A stretch of DNA of 64,000 nt, taken from Komagataeibacter oboediens. Its GTDB lineage: Bacteria > Pseudomonadota > Alphaproteobacteria > Acetobacterales > Acetobacteraceae. The notes under the pieces were generated by a model. The model ran no database searches, was not told the DNA's origin, and saw only the letters and a list, made by a program, of their open reading frames with translations. The stretch spans positions 151,614-215,613 of the forward strand of contig NZ_NKTX01000002.1 in the NCBI RefSeq assembly GCF_003207815.1, read 5' to 3'. Both the position numbers and the translations under genes were made by a program. Shown piece by piece: positions 47,903-56,852 of the stretch; position 1 is the stretch's first letter, and the number at the start of each line of letters is the position of its first letter.

Positions 47903-50053
47903 TCAGAAACTGGCCGTCAGGCTGACATTGAATGACCGGCCCATGCCGGGCAGTGCGCGCAGCATGCCGGTTGCGGCGTTATCCGCCAGCGACCAGCCAC
48001 CCAGCGGCAGTTCGTATTTCTGGTTCAGCACGTTGTCGATGCTGGCGTCCAGCGTCATGTAGCGCCAGTGATACTGCCCCCCCAGCCCCAGCAGGGCATA
48101 GCCCGGGGTGCGGGGTTCGTTGCGGACCCAGTCCACCGTGTCCTTGGCCTTGACGAAGGTCATTTCCACGCGGCCGCTCCAGTTTTTCCATCGCTCGTTC
48201 AGCGACACGCTGCCGTTGGTCGGCATCTGGTGATACAGCCCGGCGCCGTTGGTCAGATCCTGCCCGCGTACCCAGTTGATGTTGGCCACGATCTCCCCCC
48301 GGCCAAAACGGGCGTTCTGCCACAGCCGGTAATTGCCCGAGCCGTTGATGCCGTAGCTCTGGGCATTGTGGTTGACGAATCCCAACGTGTAGAACTGGCC
48401 CGCCGATGCAAGGCGCTGCGCGTTTACGTAATTGTGGGTGTAGGTGTAGTACGGCTGGACCTTCAGGTCCCACCTGTCCCCGTCGGGATCATGCCAGTCG
48501 GCGGTGATGGAGGCGGTATTGGCCACTTCCGGTTTCAGGTCGGGATTGCCGACATAGCCGTTGCCGTCGCCAAACCAGTTGATCATGCTGGTGACCATGG
48601 CCGACTGCCCCCATGCATAGCGTTCATACAGGTTGGGTGAGCGGGTCTTGCGTGCATAGCCGCCTTCGATCGTCAGGTCGCGGCGCGGTTTCCAGCGGAC
48701 CAGCGCCGTCACGTCGAAGTTCACGTCCGTCCGGCCCCGGTCAATGGCGTTGAAGGCATTGGCCGCGGCAACATTGGTCTGGTTCATCATGGAGGAGGAA
48801 TAGCCGGACACCGGACCCGTATTCATCATGACCAGATCATTGCGGAAGCCCAGCAGCGTGGTTACGCGCGGCGTCCATGCCGCTTCCCATTCCACGAAAT
48901 GGCCCAGCCGGTCGCGGTGCCCGTCATTGATACTGTGATAGGTGTCCGGTCCCATCATCATGCTGCCCGCAACGGGCGGCCACCAGTCATTCAGTCCGGA
49001 ATGGTCGAACGAACTGCCCAGACGCAGGGTCTGTCCCTCCGCCAGCGGGATCGTGGCCTTTATGCTGTATCCCGCCATGCGGGCGTTGGTGTTCATGGGC
49101 ATGTGGGTGGTCTTCGCGCGGTCGGGCAGGAAGTCCATGGCGTGGTCCTCGCGCTGCCAGTAGCCACGTGCCTCCAGTTCGCCCCAGTCGAAGGTACCGA
49201 CATACTTGCCGTTCACATAGGTGGAGCGGTTGTTGGTCATGTCCATGTACTGGTTGGCGAAGCCCTCATGCGGCGTGTCCTGCTGCCCGAATGTCAGGGT
49301 GAACAGGTGGTTGTCCTTGTGCAGGCCAAAGGTCACGTCGTGGTTGTAGGTGAGGTAGCTGGTGGAGCGGACAATCCCCGCATCCCCGCCGCCACTGTAA
49401 TCGCCCGCCTGGCTGTAGGATGCATTGTAGCGCAGGCTGAACATGTCATTGGCCACCGTCAGGCTGCCCGATGCGCCATAGCCGCCGCCATTGCTGCGAT
49501 AGGTGCCAGTGACATGCCCGGTCACAAGTATCCTGCCATGGCGTGCGAACTGCGGGTTCTTGCGTTCGACATCAATCGTGCCGCCGGTGCTGTCGCCGCC
49601 CATGCTGACGGGGGTGATCCCGGCAATGGCGGTGGCGGTCTCCACGCTGTCGGGGTCGATGAAGGACAGGGCGGGGTTCATATGGTTGGGACAGCCCGAG
49701 GCAATGCGCACGCCATCGACCACGGTCGCCACGCGGTCATCCGCCATACCGTTGATGACCGGCAGGGACGCAAGGCCGCCTGCCGCATAGGTGCTGACGC
49801 CCATCTGGTTGCGAAACAGGTTGGCGGTGTCGGGGCTGCTCAGCTGCGCGGTGGTCCGCGCGGCCTGCGAGGGGGAATTGGCCGATAGCAGCCGGTCCCC
49901 CATGGGGGTGTCCTCGGCCGTGTCCTCGATCGACAGGCCGGGCAGGGTTACGGTGGTTTCAGCCCGTGTCACCACGGGGTGCAGGCAGGCGGCCAGCATG
50001 CAGCCGCCTGCGGCCACGGCAAGGGGCGCGGCCGTTCTTTTTATGGAAGTCAC
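47903..50053 (-). CDS. TonB-dependent outer-membrane receptor, probably for copper
   Basis: An outer-membrane beta-barrel with a plug domain that imports a ligand using TonB energy. The 716 aa start with a signal sequence (about 1-31, ending VVTRAE). The plug carries VINGMADDRVATVVDGVRIA, ASGCPNHMNPALSFIDP and TPVSMGGDSTGGTIDV, and the chain ends in the expected aromatic residue (SLTASF). It is rich in methionine and histidine. The neighbouring DUF2946-like gene and the pattern resemble the copper-receptor (OprC) group, which is an inference. The GTG start at 50053 has AGGA about nine bases before. Confidence 0.8.
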   Translation of the reverse strand: MTSIKRTAAPLAVAAGGCMLAACLHPVVTRAETTVTLPGLSIEDTAEDTPMGDRLLSANSPSQAARTTAQLSSPDTANLFRNQMGVSTYAAGGLASLPVINGMADDRVATVVDGVRIASGCPNHMNPALSFIDPDSVETATAIAGITPVSMGGDSTGGTIDVERKNPQFARHGRILVTGHVTGTYRSNGGGYGASGSLTVANDMFSLRYNASYSQAGDYSGGGDAGIVRSTSYLTYNHDVTFGLHKDNHLFTLTFGQQDTPHEGFANQYMDMTNNRSTYVNGKYVGTFDWGELEARGYWQREDHAMDFLPDRAKTTHMPMNTNARMAGYSIKATIPLAEGQTLRLGSSFDHSGLNDWWPPVAGSMMMGPDTYHSINDGHRDRLGHFVEWEAAWTPRVTTLLGFRNDLVMMNTGPVSGYSSSMMNQTNVAAANAFNAIDRGRTDVNFDVTALVRWKPRRDLTIEGGYARKTRSPNLYERYAWGQSAMVTSMINWFGDGNGYVGNPDLKPEVANTASITADWHDPDGDRWDLKVQPYYTYTHNYVNAQRLASAGQFYTLGFVNHNAQSYGINGSGNYRLWQNARFGRGEIVANINWVRGQDLTNGAGLYHQMPTNGSVSLNERWKNWSGRVEMTFVKAKDTVDWVRNEPRTPGYALLGLGGQYHWRYMTLDASIDNVLNQKYELPLGGWSLADNAATGMLRALPGMGRSFNVSLTASF

Positions 50054-50118
50054 TTTTCATGTCCTGAACAGGAAACGGAAACGCGCACGCCCGTATGGGC
50101 ATGCGACAGCGCATGGGT

Positions 50119-50580
50119 TCAGGAAACGGAAGGTGGCCCGCGGGATGGGGGAAGACCAAGTACGGGAACAGGGGGCGCGCGGGGCTGTCGCGGCTCATGC
50201 CGGGCCTGTGCCCATGCCAGCGGGGGCAGGGGCAGGAAGGGCAGGAGCGTCAGCGCAAGGGCGGGCAGGTGCAGAAGCGGGCATAGCGGGCACCCATCGG
50301 CGTGATCGTGGCCCGCGTGGGGCTGCGGATCATGCGGGTGGACGGGCATGCCGTCCATCATGGCGTGATGATGGGGGGATGCGTGGACCGTGGTGGCCGC
50401 GTGTCCCGGCGGGGCGATGTCGATCCCCGTCAGCCGCATTATGGTGCCGCGGGGTAGTTCCCCCGGCATGCTGCGGCTTTCAATCAGCAACTGTCCCCAC
50501 AGCCCCAGGCACGCGCACAGCACCATGATCCAGCGGATCACAGGCATGTCATGCATGAAGGGGTGGCGGGCGTGGCCCAT
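50119..50580 (-). CDS. DUF2946-like His-rich membrane-anchored protein
   Basis: The 153-aa product has an N-terminal hydrophobic segment (about 14-32), then a histidine- and methionine-rich stretch at 60-93 (HASPHHHAMMDGMPVHPHD) and the pair CPLC at 97-100. This combination is that of DUF2946-type proteins, which are often encoded beside TonB-dependent copper receptors. It may bind copper in the periplasm. It lies upstream of the receptor gene on the same strand, 65 bases away, so they are likely one transcript. The proline-rich tail after residue 120 is variable in nature. Confidence 0.65.
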   Translation of the reverse strand: MGHARHPFMHDMPVIRWIMVLCACLGLWGQLLIESRSMPGELPRGTIMRLTGIDIAPPGHAATTVHASPHHHAMMDGMPVHPHDPQPHAGHDHADGCPLCPLLHLPALALTLLPFLPLPPLAWAQARHEPRQPRAPPVPVLGLPPSRGPPSVS

Positions 50581-50627
50581 GATTGAACTGGCTCTTTCTG
50601 GTTGTAAGATAAGGCGGTAACGGATTT

Positions 50628-51473
50628 ATGTTCTCGTGGCTGCATCCCTTTTTGTCAAATGGGGCGCGGGCCGTCATACCGGCTGCAATGGATGGAACCG
50701 TGCCGCAACAGCAAGACAGGACCACAGGCAGGCTGCTTGTCCCCGAAGTCGCGCACATGCGTGGCCGCCGGGCGCGCATGGTGGCGGGGTGGGCGGTGCT
50801 TCTGGCCGTGCTGGGGCATGGCATGATCGGCGCGTGGCTGTTGCCGGGGCGTACGAAGGCGCCGGATGCGCCCAGTGAAAAAAGCAGTATTCAGGTCTTT
50901 TTCGACCAGCCGGAGGTTGCGCCCGTTCCTGAACCGGCTACGCCACAGCCACAGCCACAGCCACAGCCACAGCCCACAGCCACACTGGCCGCGCCGCCGC
51001 GGGCCGAGGAAACGCATGAGGCCGCGACCAGCCGCCATATTCCCGCCAGCGTGCCCACCGCATCTCCCAGGGGGGCGGTAGGACATGCTGTCGGCCCACG
51101 CGGCACATCGGTCCCGCCCCCGCACGCAGCGCCTGCGTCCGGCACGCGACCTGCCAGCGCGCCCCCTGCTGTTGGACATGCGCCACCGCCTGCCTCGGCG
51201 GCCCGGCCTGTGTCTTCGCTACAATGCACGCCGCCTGCATGGCGTTATCCGGCCATGGCCCGGCACATGCATGAAGAGGGCACCGCGATGGTGGATCTGG
51301 TCATCGGGGCGCAGGGACAGGTGGCACAGGCCAGCCTGCGCAGCAGCACGGGCTATGATGATCTGGACAGGACAGCCCTTGCCGCCGCGCGCAACGTTCG
51401 CTGCACGGCGGAGGGGGGCGCGACGGACGGCGCGAAGGTCACGCTGCCGGTCATATTCCACCTCAAAGGATAG
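50628..51473 (+). CDS. tonB: TonB-type energy transducer
   Basis: TonB spans the periplasm and passes energy from the ExbB-ExbD complex to outer-membrane receptors. The 281 aa have one N-terminal membrane helix (about 51-70, MVAGWAVLLAVLGHGMIGAW), a long Pro-rich linker with PQPQPQPQPQ near 106-115, and a C-terminal TonB domain (WRYPAMARHMHEEGTAMVDL, then AQASLRSSTGYDDLDRTAL). About 50 residues precede the helix, longer than usual, so a later start (for instance ATG 50688) is possible. It is divergent from the DUF2946-like and receptor genes across 47 bases. No exbB or exbD is nearby. Confidence 0.85.
   Translation: MFSWLHPFLSNGARAVIPAAMDGTVPQQQDRTTGRLLVPEVAHMRGRRARMVAGWAVLLAVLGHGMIGAWLLPGRTKAPDAPSEKSSIQVFFDQPEVAPVPEPATPQPQPQPQPQPTATLAAPPRAEETHEAATSRHIPASVPTASPRGAVGHAVGPRGTSVPPPHAAPASGTRPASAPPAVGHAPPPASAARPVSSLQCTPPAWRYPAMARHMHEEGTAMVDLVIGAQGQVAQASLRSSTGYDDLDRTALAAARNVRCTAEGGATDGAKVTLPVIFHLKG
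50943..50972 (+). repeat. Hexanucleotide tandem repeat inside tonB
   Basis: Five perfect copies of CCACAG, followed by a further imperfect pair, encode part of the Pro-Gln linker. Gain or loss of units would change linker length in frame rather than inactivate the gene. Confidence 0.8.
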
Positions 51474-51611
51474 GGGCTGGTTCAGGCGTGTCTTTCACGC
51501 GGAACGGCTGACAGACAACAGCAAGGGGCGCCGGGTGACGCCCTGTTTCAAACAGGTGAGGTTCCCTGAACGTCTATGGATGAAGGTGTCCCCGGAAAGG
51601 GGGCTCCGGTT

Positions 51612-52721
51612 TCAGGGACGGGAAACGCGCGGCACATGGGTCAGGTGTTCCGCCCGGGTCAGGGCCGCAGCGGCCTGTGCCGTCACGGTTTTCAGGTCAT
51701 AAGTCGACAGGACCCGCTGCCGGGCCGCCGCCCCCAGTCTGGCGCACAGGGCAGGGTCATCATATAGCCGCAGCAGCAGGGTGGCGAGGTTCTCTGGCGT
51801 GGCGGGTTTCACGAACAGGCCTGTCTGCCCATCCGTTACAATATCGGCCATGGCGCCCACAGGTGTTACGATGGAGGGGACACCCGCCTGCATTGCTTCA
51901 TGCAAAGCGATGCACAGCCCCTCGAAATGCGAAGGCTGCACATAGCCATGCAGCCCGGCGCAATAGGCGAACGGGTCGGTCTGGAACCCTGACAGAGTGA
52001 CGTTGCGCAGCCCCAGTGCCGAAATCCGGGCCCGTAGCTGCGGGGCGAGGGAGCCCTCGCCACCGATATCAAGATGGATGCGGCACTGCGGTGCATGGTC
52101 ACGCAGATAGGCCATTGTCTCGACCAGCAGGCCATAATTTTTCTGCTTTTCCAGCCGTCCCAGCGTGCCAAGGCGGAAGACGCGCCCGTCACCCGGTCCG
52201 GCCCATGGCGTGGCCTGCGGCATGTCGGGCTGTGCCGTAAACAGGGGCCAGGGAATGATGTCGCCTTCGGGAACATGCAGTTGCCGGGCCGTGCATTTCG
52301 CAACGAAGCGGGAATCCGCCACCCACAGATCCGTCAGCCTGTGCGTGGCGCGCAGGGTCCAGCGGTTCCACGGGCGCAGATAGGCATTGTGCTGCCAGCT
52401 GACCACCGGCCTGCGCAGCATGATGCCCGCCATCTGTCCATACAGGGTCGCCCGTGTCAGCGATGTCCAGATCAGGTCCGGGGCATGGCGGCGGATGGCG
52501 GCAAGGGTGGTGGGGAAACTGGCAAACCTGTCCGGATTTGGGGAGAGGATATCGTAAACGATCCCCGCTTCTTCCAGCCATGTCGTCGCATTGCCGGCTT
52601 TGCGCGCCAGGGCGAGGACATGAACGTCATGCCCGCATCGGCGCATCTGCGCCACGACATCGGGCAGGGGGCGTTCAGCGCCGCCGCCATTCAGGCTGTT
52701 GATGATGTAGACAATGCGCAT
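51612..52721 (-). CDS. GT4-family glycosyltransferase
   Basis: A cytoplasmic retaining glycosyltransferase of the GT-B fold. Residues 1-20 (MRIVYIINSLNGGGAERPLP) hold the N-terminal glycine-rich loop, and the C-terminal half has FRLGTLGRLEKQKNYGLLVE and the nucleotide-sugar motif HFEGLCIALHEAMQAGVPSI. The length from ATG 52721 is 369 aa; seven codons further upstream only a TTG is available. It stands alone between tonB and an AT-rich gap. It may add a sugar to the polysaccharide handled by the ligase and flippase at 45-47.8 kb, but donor and acceptor are unknown. Confidence 0.82.
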   Translation of the reverse strand: MRIVYIINSLNGGGAERPLPDVVAQMRRCGHDVHVLALARKAGNATTWLEEAGIVYDILSPNPDRFASFPTTLAAIRRHAPDLIWTSLTRATLYGQMAGIMLRRPVVSWQHNAYLRPWNRWTLRATHRLTDLWVADSRFVAKCTARQLHVPEGDIIPWPLFTAQPDMPQATPWAGPGDGRVFRLGTLGRLEKQKNYGLLVETMAYLRDHAPQCRIHLDIGGEGSLAPQLRARISALGLRNVTLSGFQTDPFAYCAGLHGYVQPSHFEGLCIALHEAMQAGVPSIVTPVGAMADIVTDGQTGLFVKPATPENLATLLLRLYDDPALCARLGAAARQRVLSTYDLKTVTAQAAAALTRAEHLTHVPRVSRP

Positions 52722-53010
52722 GCGAATGCTTCTGGCATGCAAAATATAAAAAATTAAGGCAGTTTATAATGATGGATACATTTCATGTCGGTTCAGACAT
52801 AAAATGTTTAGTTTTGTTACAGTAAGATACAATTCAATGAATGGCATATATTAGAATTTCTTTTGGAAAATGAATCTGTGCCTGACTTTACTGCATCCTT
52901 GGTTATTCTATTACTTGTTTTGGTAATGAAACATACCCGTGCTGTGGTAGGTGCCAGTGGCCCGGTAGGGCGACTGCCGTAAGGGGAAGGCAGGTAAGCC
53001 GGATGAAAAG
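52722..53010. other. AT-rich gap without a convincing gene
   Basis: About 290 bases, of which 52740-52930 are strongly AT-rich compared with the rest of the window. On the minus strand it should hold the promoter of the glycosyltransferase gene (TATATT-like boxes occur at 52740-52755). A TTTATAATG occurs at about 52760 on the plus strand but faces no gene. Short frames here do not look coding. Confidence 0.35.
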
Positions 53011-53038
53011 ACCGCCCCATGCCGAAACAGGGGGCGGC
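53006..53038 (-). terminator. Terminator of the aldehyde dehydrogenase gene
   Basis: On the minus strand CCGCCCC and GGGGCGG (53012-53018 and 53031-53037) form a stem with a 12-base loop, followed by TCTTTTC. It starts 15 bases beyond the stop of the gene at 53053. Confidence 0.6.
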
Positions 53039-53052
53039 CAGATCAGGCTGGA

Positions 53053-54423
53053 TCAGGGTGTATGGACCAGTTTACGGTTCAGGAATTCCTCAATACCGAA
53101 TTCCGAAAGTTCACGACCGTAACCGGAGTTCTTGATACCACCAAACGGCAGATCCGCAGCCGATGCGGTCACGGCGTTGACGAACACCATGCCGGTATCG
53201 ATCCGTGCCGCCACGCGACGCCCGCGTTCCACGTCACCGGTGTGGATGGAGCCACCAAGGCCGTAGGGCGAATCATTGGCCATGGCGATGGCTTCATCCT
53301 CGCTGTCCACGGAATGGATGATGGCGACCGGGCCAAAGATTTCCTCGTAGAAAATCGGGTTGTCCTTGGTCATATGGGTCAGGATCGCGGCCTTCATGAA
53401 AAAGCCCTCGCGGTCGATCGGCTTGCCGCCTGCAACCAGAGTTGCCCCGTGCGATACAGCCTTTTCCACCTGGGACACGGCACGTTCCATGGCGGCCTGG
53501 CTGCTCATCGGGCCGTGGGTGACACCCTGTTCCAGCGGGTCACCATACTGGAATTCATTGACGGCGGTTTTCAGGCGGTCGGTGAATTCCCCTACCAGTG
53601 ATTTGTGGACGATCATGCGCTTGGCGGATGTGCAGACCTGACCGTTATTGGACATGCGGCCGCGGATGGCCATGGGCATGACCTTGTCCAGGTCGGCATC
53701 ATCCAGCACGATGAACGCGTCCGAACCGCCCAGTTCCATCGTGCTTTTCTTCAGCGCCCGGCCGGCCTGTGCCGCCACGGCGCTGCCCGCGCGTTCGCTG
53801 CCGGTCAGGGCGACACCACGCACCTCCGGCCGTTCGATCAGCTTTTCCGACTGGTCATTGGTAATGAACAGGTTGGTATAGGCGCCTTCGGGCACGCCCG
53901 CTTCACGGAACAGGGCTTCGAATGCCTCCGCGCATTGCGGCACGCTTGGCGCGTGTTTGACCATGACGACATTGCCCGCCATCAGGTTGGGGGCGGCGAC
54001 GCGGGCCAGCTGGTAATAGGGGAAGTTCCACGGCTCCACGCAATAGATGATGCCCAGCGGTTCGCTGGTCACGGTTGCATGGCCCTGCGACACCGGCAGT
54101 TCACGCGGGGCGAGGAAGGTTTCGGCCTTTTCCGCGTAATAGGTGAGGATGTCGGCGGACAGTCCGATTTCGGCAATGGCCTCGGGCAGGATCTTGCCCA
54201 TTTCAATGGAAATCAGGCGGGCATGCTTTTCCTTGTCCCGACGCAGGATGTCGGCAGCCTTGAGCATGAGCGTGCGGCGCTGCGCGATCGAGCGGTGCCG
54301 CCAGTCGCTTTCCCAGAACTGGTGGGCGGTGGACAGCTTTGCCAGCATGACCTTGTCGTCATGCAGGTCAAAGACCTTTTCCGTTTTTCCCGTGGCCGGG
54401 TTGATGGTGCGATAGGGACTCAT
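53053..54423 (-). CDS. NAD(P)-dependent succinate-semialdehyde/aldehyde dehydrogenase
   Basis: An aldehyde dehydrogenase that oxidises an aldehyde to the acid. The general base Glu230 (MELGG) and nucleophile Cys264 (GQVCTSAKRM) are both present, with the NAD segment VEPWNFPYYQ near 129 and the C-terminal LPFGGIKNSGYGRELSE. At 456 aa and with this sequence style it belongs to the Sad/GabD succinate-semialdehyde group. In acetic acid bacteria such an enzyme can take part in the 2-oxoglutarate to succinate bypass; the substrate here is an inference. It is divergent from the SDR gene, with a 434-base gap. Confidence 0.88.
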   Translation of the reverse strand: MSPYRTINPATGKTEKVFDLHDDKVMLAKLSTAHQFWESDWRHRSIAQRRTLMLKAADILRRDKEKHARLISIEMGKILPEAIAEIGLSADILTYYAEKAETFLAPRELPVSQGHATVTSEPLGIIYCVEPWNFPYYQLARVAAPNLMAGNVVMVKHAPSVPQCAEAFEALFREAGVPEGAYTNLFITNDQSEKLIERPEVRGVALTGSERAGSAVAAQAGRALKKSTMELGGSDAFIVLDDADLDKVMPMAIRGRMSNNGQVCTSAKRMIVHKSLVGEFTDRLKTAVNEFQYGDPLEQGVTHGPMSSQAAMERAVSQVEKAVSHGATLVAGGKPIDREGFFMKAAILTHMTKDNPIFYEEIFGPVAIIHSVDSEDEAIAMANDSPYGLGGSIHTGDVERGRRVAARIDTGMVFVNAVTASAADLPFGGIKNSGYGRELSEFGIEEFLNRKLVHTP

Positions 54424-54857
54424 GGTGTCATATCCTTTGTGGCTGGTTTGCAGGCCGTCGCGTTATTACCGGACGAATGTTTGCGTTCCCTCAACGCGGC
54501 AACAGGTTGTCTGGTTAGGGAACGCTGCGGGCAGGGGCGACCTGTATGGGGAATGCTCTCCCCATCGTGACTATATCCATCGGTATATTGTCAATGCGCG
54601 CCAGACACAGGGCAGGGACACGCCCGGAGGGATATGCGCCCCCGCATGCGCCTGCAGCCAAGGCAGGGAGTGACGTTGCAGGCAATGCGATCCCTGCATG
54701 GTCATCACGAGGGTTTGAACGCCATGCCGCCGGAATGGACAGCACAGGCCGCGCCGCCGGTCCGTTCATGCCGCATGGCGGACGCCGGGCCGGTTGTCTG
54801 GGATATTGTCTGGTGTACGATGCGGCCCGTTTTCAGATATTGCAGAAGGTAAAGACC
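54424..54857. promoter_or_regulatory. Divergent control region between the aldehyde dehydrogenase and SDR genes
   Basis: 434 bases without a convincing gene. An inverted repeat with nine-base arms GCGTTCCCT (54483-54491) and AGGGAACGC (54517-54525) lies about 60 bases before the dehydrogenase start and could be an operator. Close to the SDR gene, TTGTCT (54794-54799) and TACGAT (54816-54821) at 16-base spacing form a promoter candidate 37 bases before ATG 54858. Both are weak calls. Confidence 0.35.
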
Positions 54858-55646
54858 ATGCACATTGACCTGACGGGCCGCACGGCCATTGTAACGGGAT
54901 CAACCGGCGGCATCGGGCTGGCCATCGCAAGGGGACTGGCCGCAAGCGGAGCGGACGTGGTGGTAAATGGACGCAAGGCGCCAGCGGTGGAACGGGCGGT
55001 GCGGGAACTGTCCGCCCTTGGCGCGGGGAAAGCCACGGGGTTTACAGGTGACCTGGGCACGGCGGCGGGATGTGCCGCGCTGGTGGCTGCACACCCGTCA
55101 TGCGATATCCTGATCAATAATCTGGGGATTTTTGAACCAAAGGATTTTTTCGATACCCCGGATGAGGACTGGAGCCGGTTTTTCGAGGTGAACGTCATGT
55201 CCGGCGTGCGGTTGTCACGTGCCTATCTGCCGGGCATGAAGGAGCGGAACTGGGGGCGGGTGGTGTTCATATCCTCGGAATCCGCGCTGAACATTCCGGT
55301 CGAGATGATCCATTATGGCTTCAGCAAGACGGCGCAGCTTTCTGTGGCGCGTGGCCTGGCGGAACGGATGGCTGGAACCGGGGTGACGGTGAATTCCGTG
55401 CTGCCGGGGCCCACACTGTCCGAAGGGCTGGCGGACATGCTGAAGCCGGAACAGGAAAGGACGGGCAAGCCGCTGACGGAAGTTGCGGCGGAATTCGTCA
55501 TGGAACACCGTCCTTCCTCCATCATTCGTCGTGCCGCGACAGTTGATGAAGTGGCGAACATGGTGGTTTACCTGTCGTCCCCGCAGGCTTCCGCCACCAC
55601 CGGGGCATCGGTGCGTGTTGATGGCGGGGTGCTCAGCACGATCTGA
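54858..55646 (+). CDS. Short-chain dehydrogenase/reductase
   Basis: A classical SDR oxidoreductase with the Rossmann signature TGSTGGIG (13-20), NNLG near 91 and the catalytic set Ser140, Tyr153 and Lys157 (HYGFSKTAQ). Length is 262 aa. NGR near 37-39 after the second strand suggests NADP(H) preference. The C-terminal pattern SSPQASATTGASVRVDGG is common in the family. ATG 54858 has AAGGTAAAG before it; an upstream open frame is ignored as it lacks a site. Substrate is unknown. Confidence 0.88.
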   Translation: MHIDLTGRTAIVTGSTGGIGLAIARGLAASGADVVVNGRKAPAVERAVRELSALGAGKATGFTGDLGTAAGCAALVAAHPSCDILINNLGIFEPKDFFDTPDEDWSRFFEVNVMSGVRLSRAYLPGMKERNWGRVVFISSESALNIPVEMIHYGFSKTAQLSVARGLAERMAGTGVTVNSVLPGPTLSEGLADMLKPEQERTGKPLTEVAAEFVMEHRPSSIIRRAATVDEVANMVVYLSSPQASATTGASVRVDGGVLSTI

Positions 55647-55681
55647 GGATTGTGTTCCCTGTTGTTAGCCGATTGGAAAAT

Positions 55682-55763
55682 AGAAGAAGCTTCTGGGCGT
55701 CGCCTTTTCAAAAAAGGCGGCGCTCCTTCATCTTTTTTGAAAAAAGCATCACCAGAAACGTCT
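55682..55763 (-). repeat. Dispersed intergenic repeat, copy 3, reverse orientation
   Basis: Read on the minus strand it gives TTTCTGGTGATGCTTTTTTC, an A-rich complement, GCGCCGCCTTTTTTGAAAAGGC and GACGCCCAGAAGC, in the same order of blocks as copies 1 and 2. It lies between the convergent SDR and lipoprotein genes, and can fold into hairpins that would end transcription from either side. Confidence 0.65.
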
Positions 55764-55781
55764 TCCTGATGTCCCGACAGG

Positions 55782-56366
55782 TTACTGGAACGGGCTGGCG
55801 GAATAGGATGGCGAGGTTGTATAGCCCGCCGCCGGGACCGGCATGGTTGGCGTGGGGTAACCGGATTGGCGGGTGGCTGGCGTGGTATAGGTCGGGGTGG
55901 ACAGTTTTTGCGCCGCGACGGAGGAATGTGCCGTAAGCGTGCCAGTGCCAGTGCCAGTGTTCATGCTTGTGTCCGGACTGGTGCCGGTCTGGATGGTGTT
56001 GCGGGCGGGGATGGTCGTTTCCACCGGGACAGGACGGTCGGACAGGACCCTGTCAGGATAGACCGCGCCAGTGCTGTCATAATCCGCTGCATTATACCGT
56101 CCCACGCAGTTCTTGCCACGTTCGGCCGTATGGACGGCTTCCAGTTCGCCTTTCAACTGACCGGGCTGGACAGGCCGGGCGTATGTCGTGCGCTGGGGAC
56201 TCGCTGCAGCCAGCGCCTGCGTATCCGTTTCATCCAGCAGGGCAAGCTGTGCACAGCTTTGCCGCATGTAAGGTTCGGGGTTCACATATTGCGCATTGAT
56301 TTCGGCAGGTCTGGTGGCGCATCCCGTTACAGCCAGTATGCCCAGACACAGGATCGTTTTTTTCAT
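55782..56366 (-). CDS. Lipoprotein, function unknown
   Basis: The 194 aa begin MKKTILCLGILAVTGCATRP, a lipoprotein signal with the acylated Cys16. The next part (to about 105) contains two further cysteines (QSCAQL, KNCVGRY) and may be a small folded domain. From about 115 the chain is low in complexity, rich in Thr, Ser, Pro and Gly (TGTGTGTL, TPTYTTPATR). Presence of alanine after the cysteine predicts transfer to the outer membrane by the Lol system. AGGAAG precedes ATG 56366. No family is recognised with confidence. Confidence 0.8.
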   Translation of the reverse strand: MKKTILCLGILAVTGCATRPAEINAQYVNPEPYMRQSCAQLALLDETDTQALAAASPQRTTYARPVQPGQLKGELEAVHTAERGKNCVGRYNAADYDSTGAVYPDRVLSDRPVPVETTIPARNTIQTGTSPDTSMNTGTGTGTLTAHSSVAAQKLSTPTYTTPATRQSGYPTPTMPVPAAGYTTSPSYSASPFQ

Positions 56367-56852
56367 GGTCTTCCTGTCATGTTCTGAATATCCTGAGTAA
56401 AAAAATTGTTACATGAATATAATTCAATATAATAAATAATTTATTGTTTGTTGATCTATAAAAATAATCGAATATTATTTAAAAATTATAAAAATAAAAT
56501 GACATATTGAAAACTTATCATTATTTTTCTTAATGAAAACTTTCCGCCGGCCTGTCAGCACCGTCCGGCCGCCTGCATATGTAACGCATCGGTTCTGGCG
56601 GGGTTGCGGGCCGCATGCGGTTCTGGCCATGACGGAAGCCGGGGTAGGGCACGGATTTCATCGCACGCTCAGCAGATGGGAAGGGCGTGCTCCATGTTCC
56701 ACGTCAACGGAAAACTGGCCATTACCCCGGAGTGACCGCTACAGCCTGATTCGTCACTTACGCGCCCGTGATCCATGAAGCGCACCAATCAGGGGCGCAA
56801 GGGCTGGTGGCTGAATGTCTGACGGGACACTTGCCTGACAGCATGCGTCAGA
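56367..56852. other. Long gap with an extremely AT-rich core
   Basis: 486 bases without a convincing gene. 56395-56535 is almost purely A and T with short palindromes such as AATATAATTCAATATAATAA (near 56416), in sharp contrast to the GC-rich surroundings. It likely includes the lipoprotein promoter and may be the edge of a former insertion. An 81-codon frame (56533-56778) has neither ribosome site nor recognisable product, so it is not called. Confidence 0.4.

Noticed and set aside
52817..53020. A 67-codon minus-strand frame in the AT-rich gap
   Set aside because: Composition changes within the frame and there is no ribosome site or known domain.
56533..56778. An 81-codon gene starting MKTFRRPVS
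   Set aside because: No ribosome site, no family similarity, and it begins within the AT-only patch.
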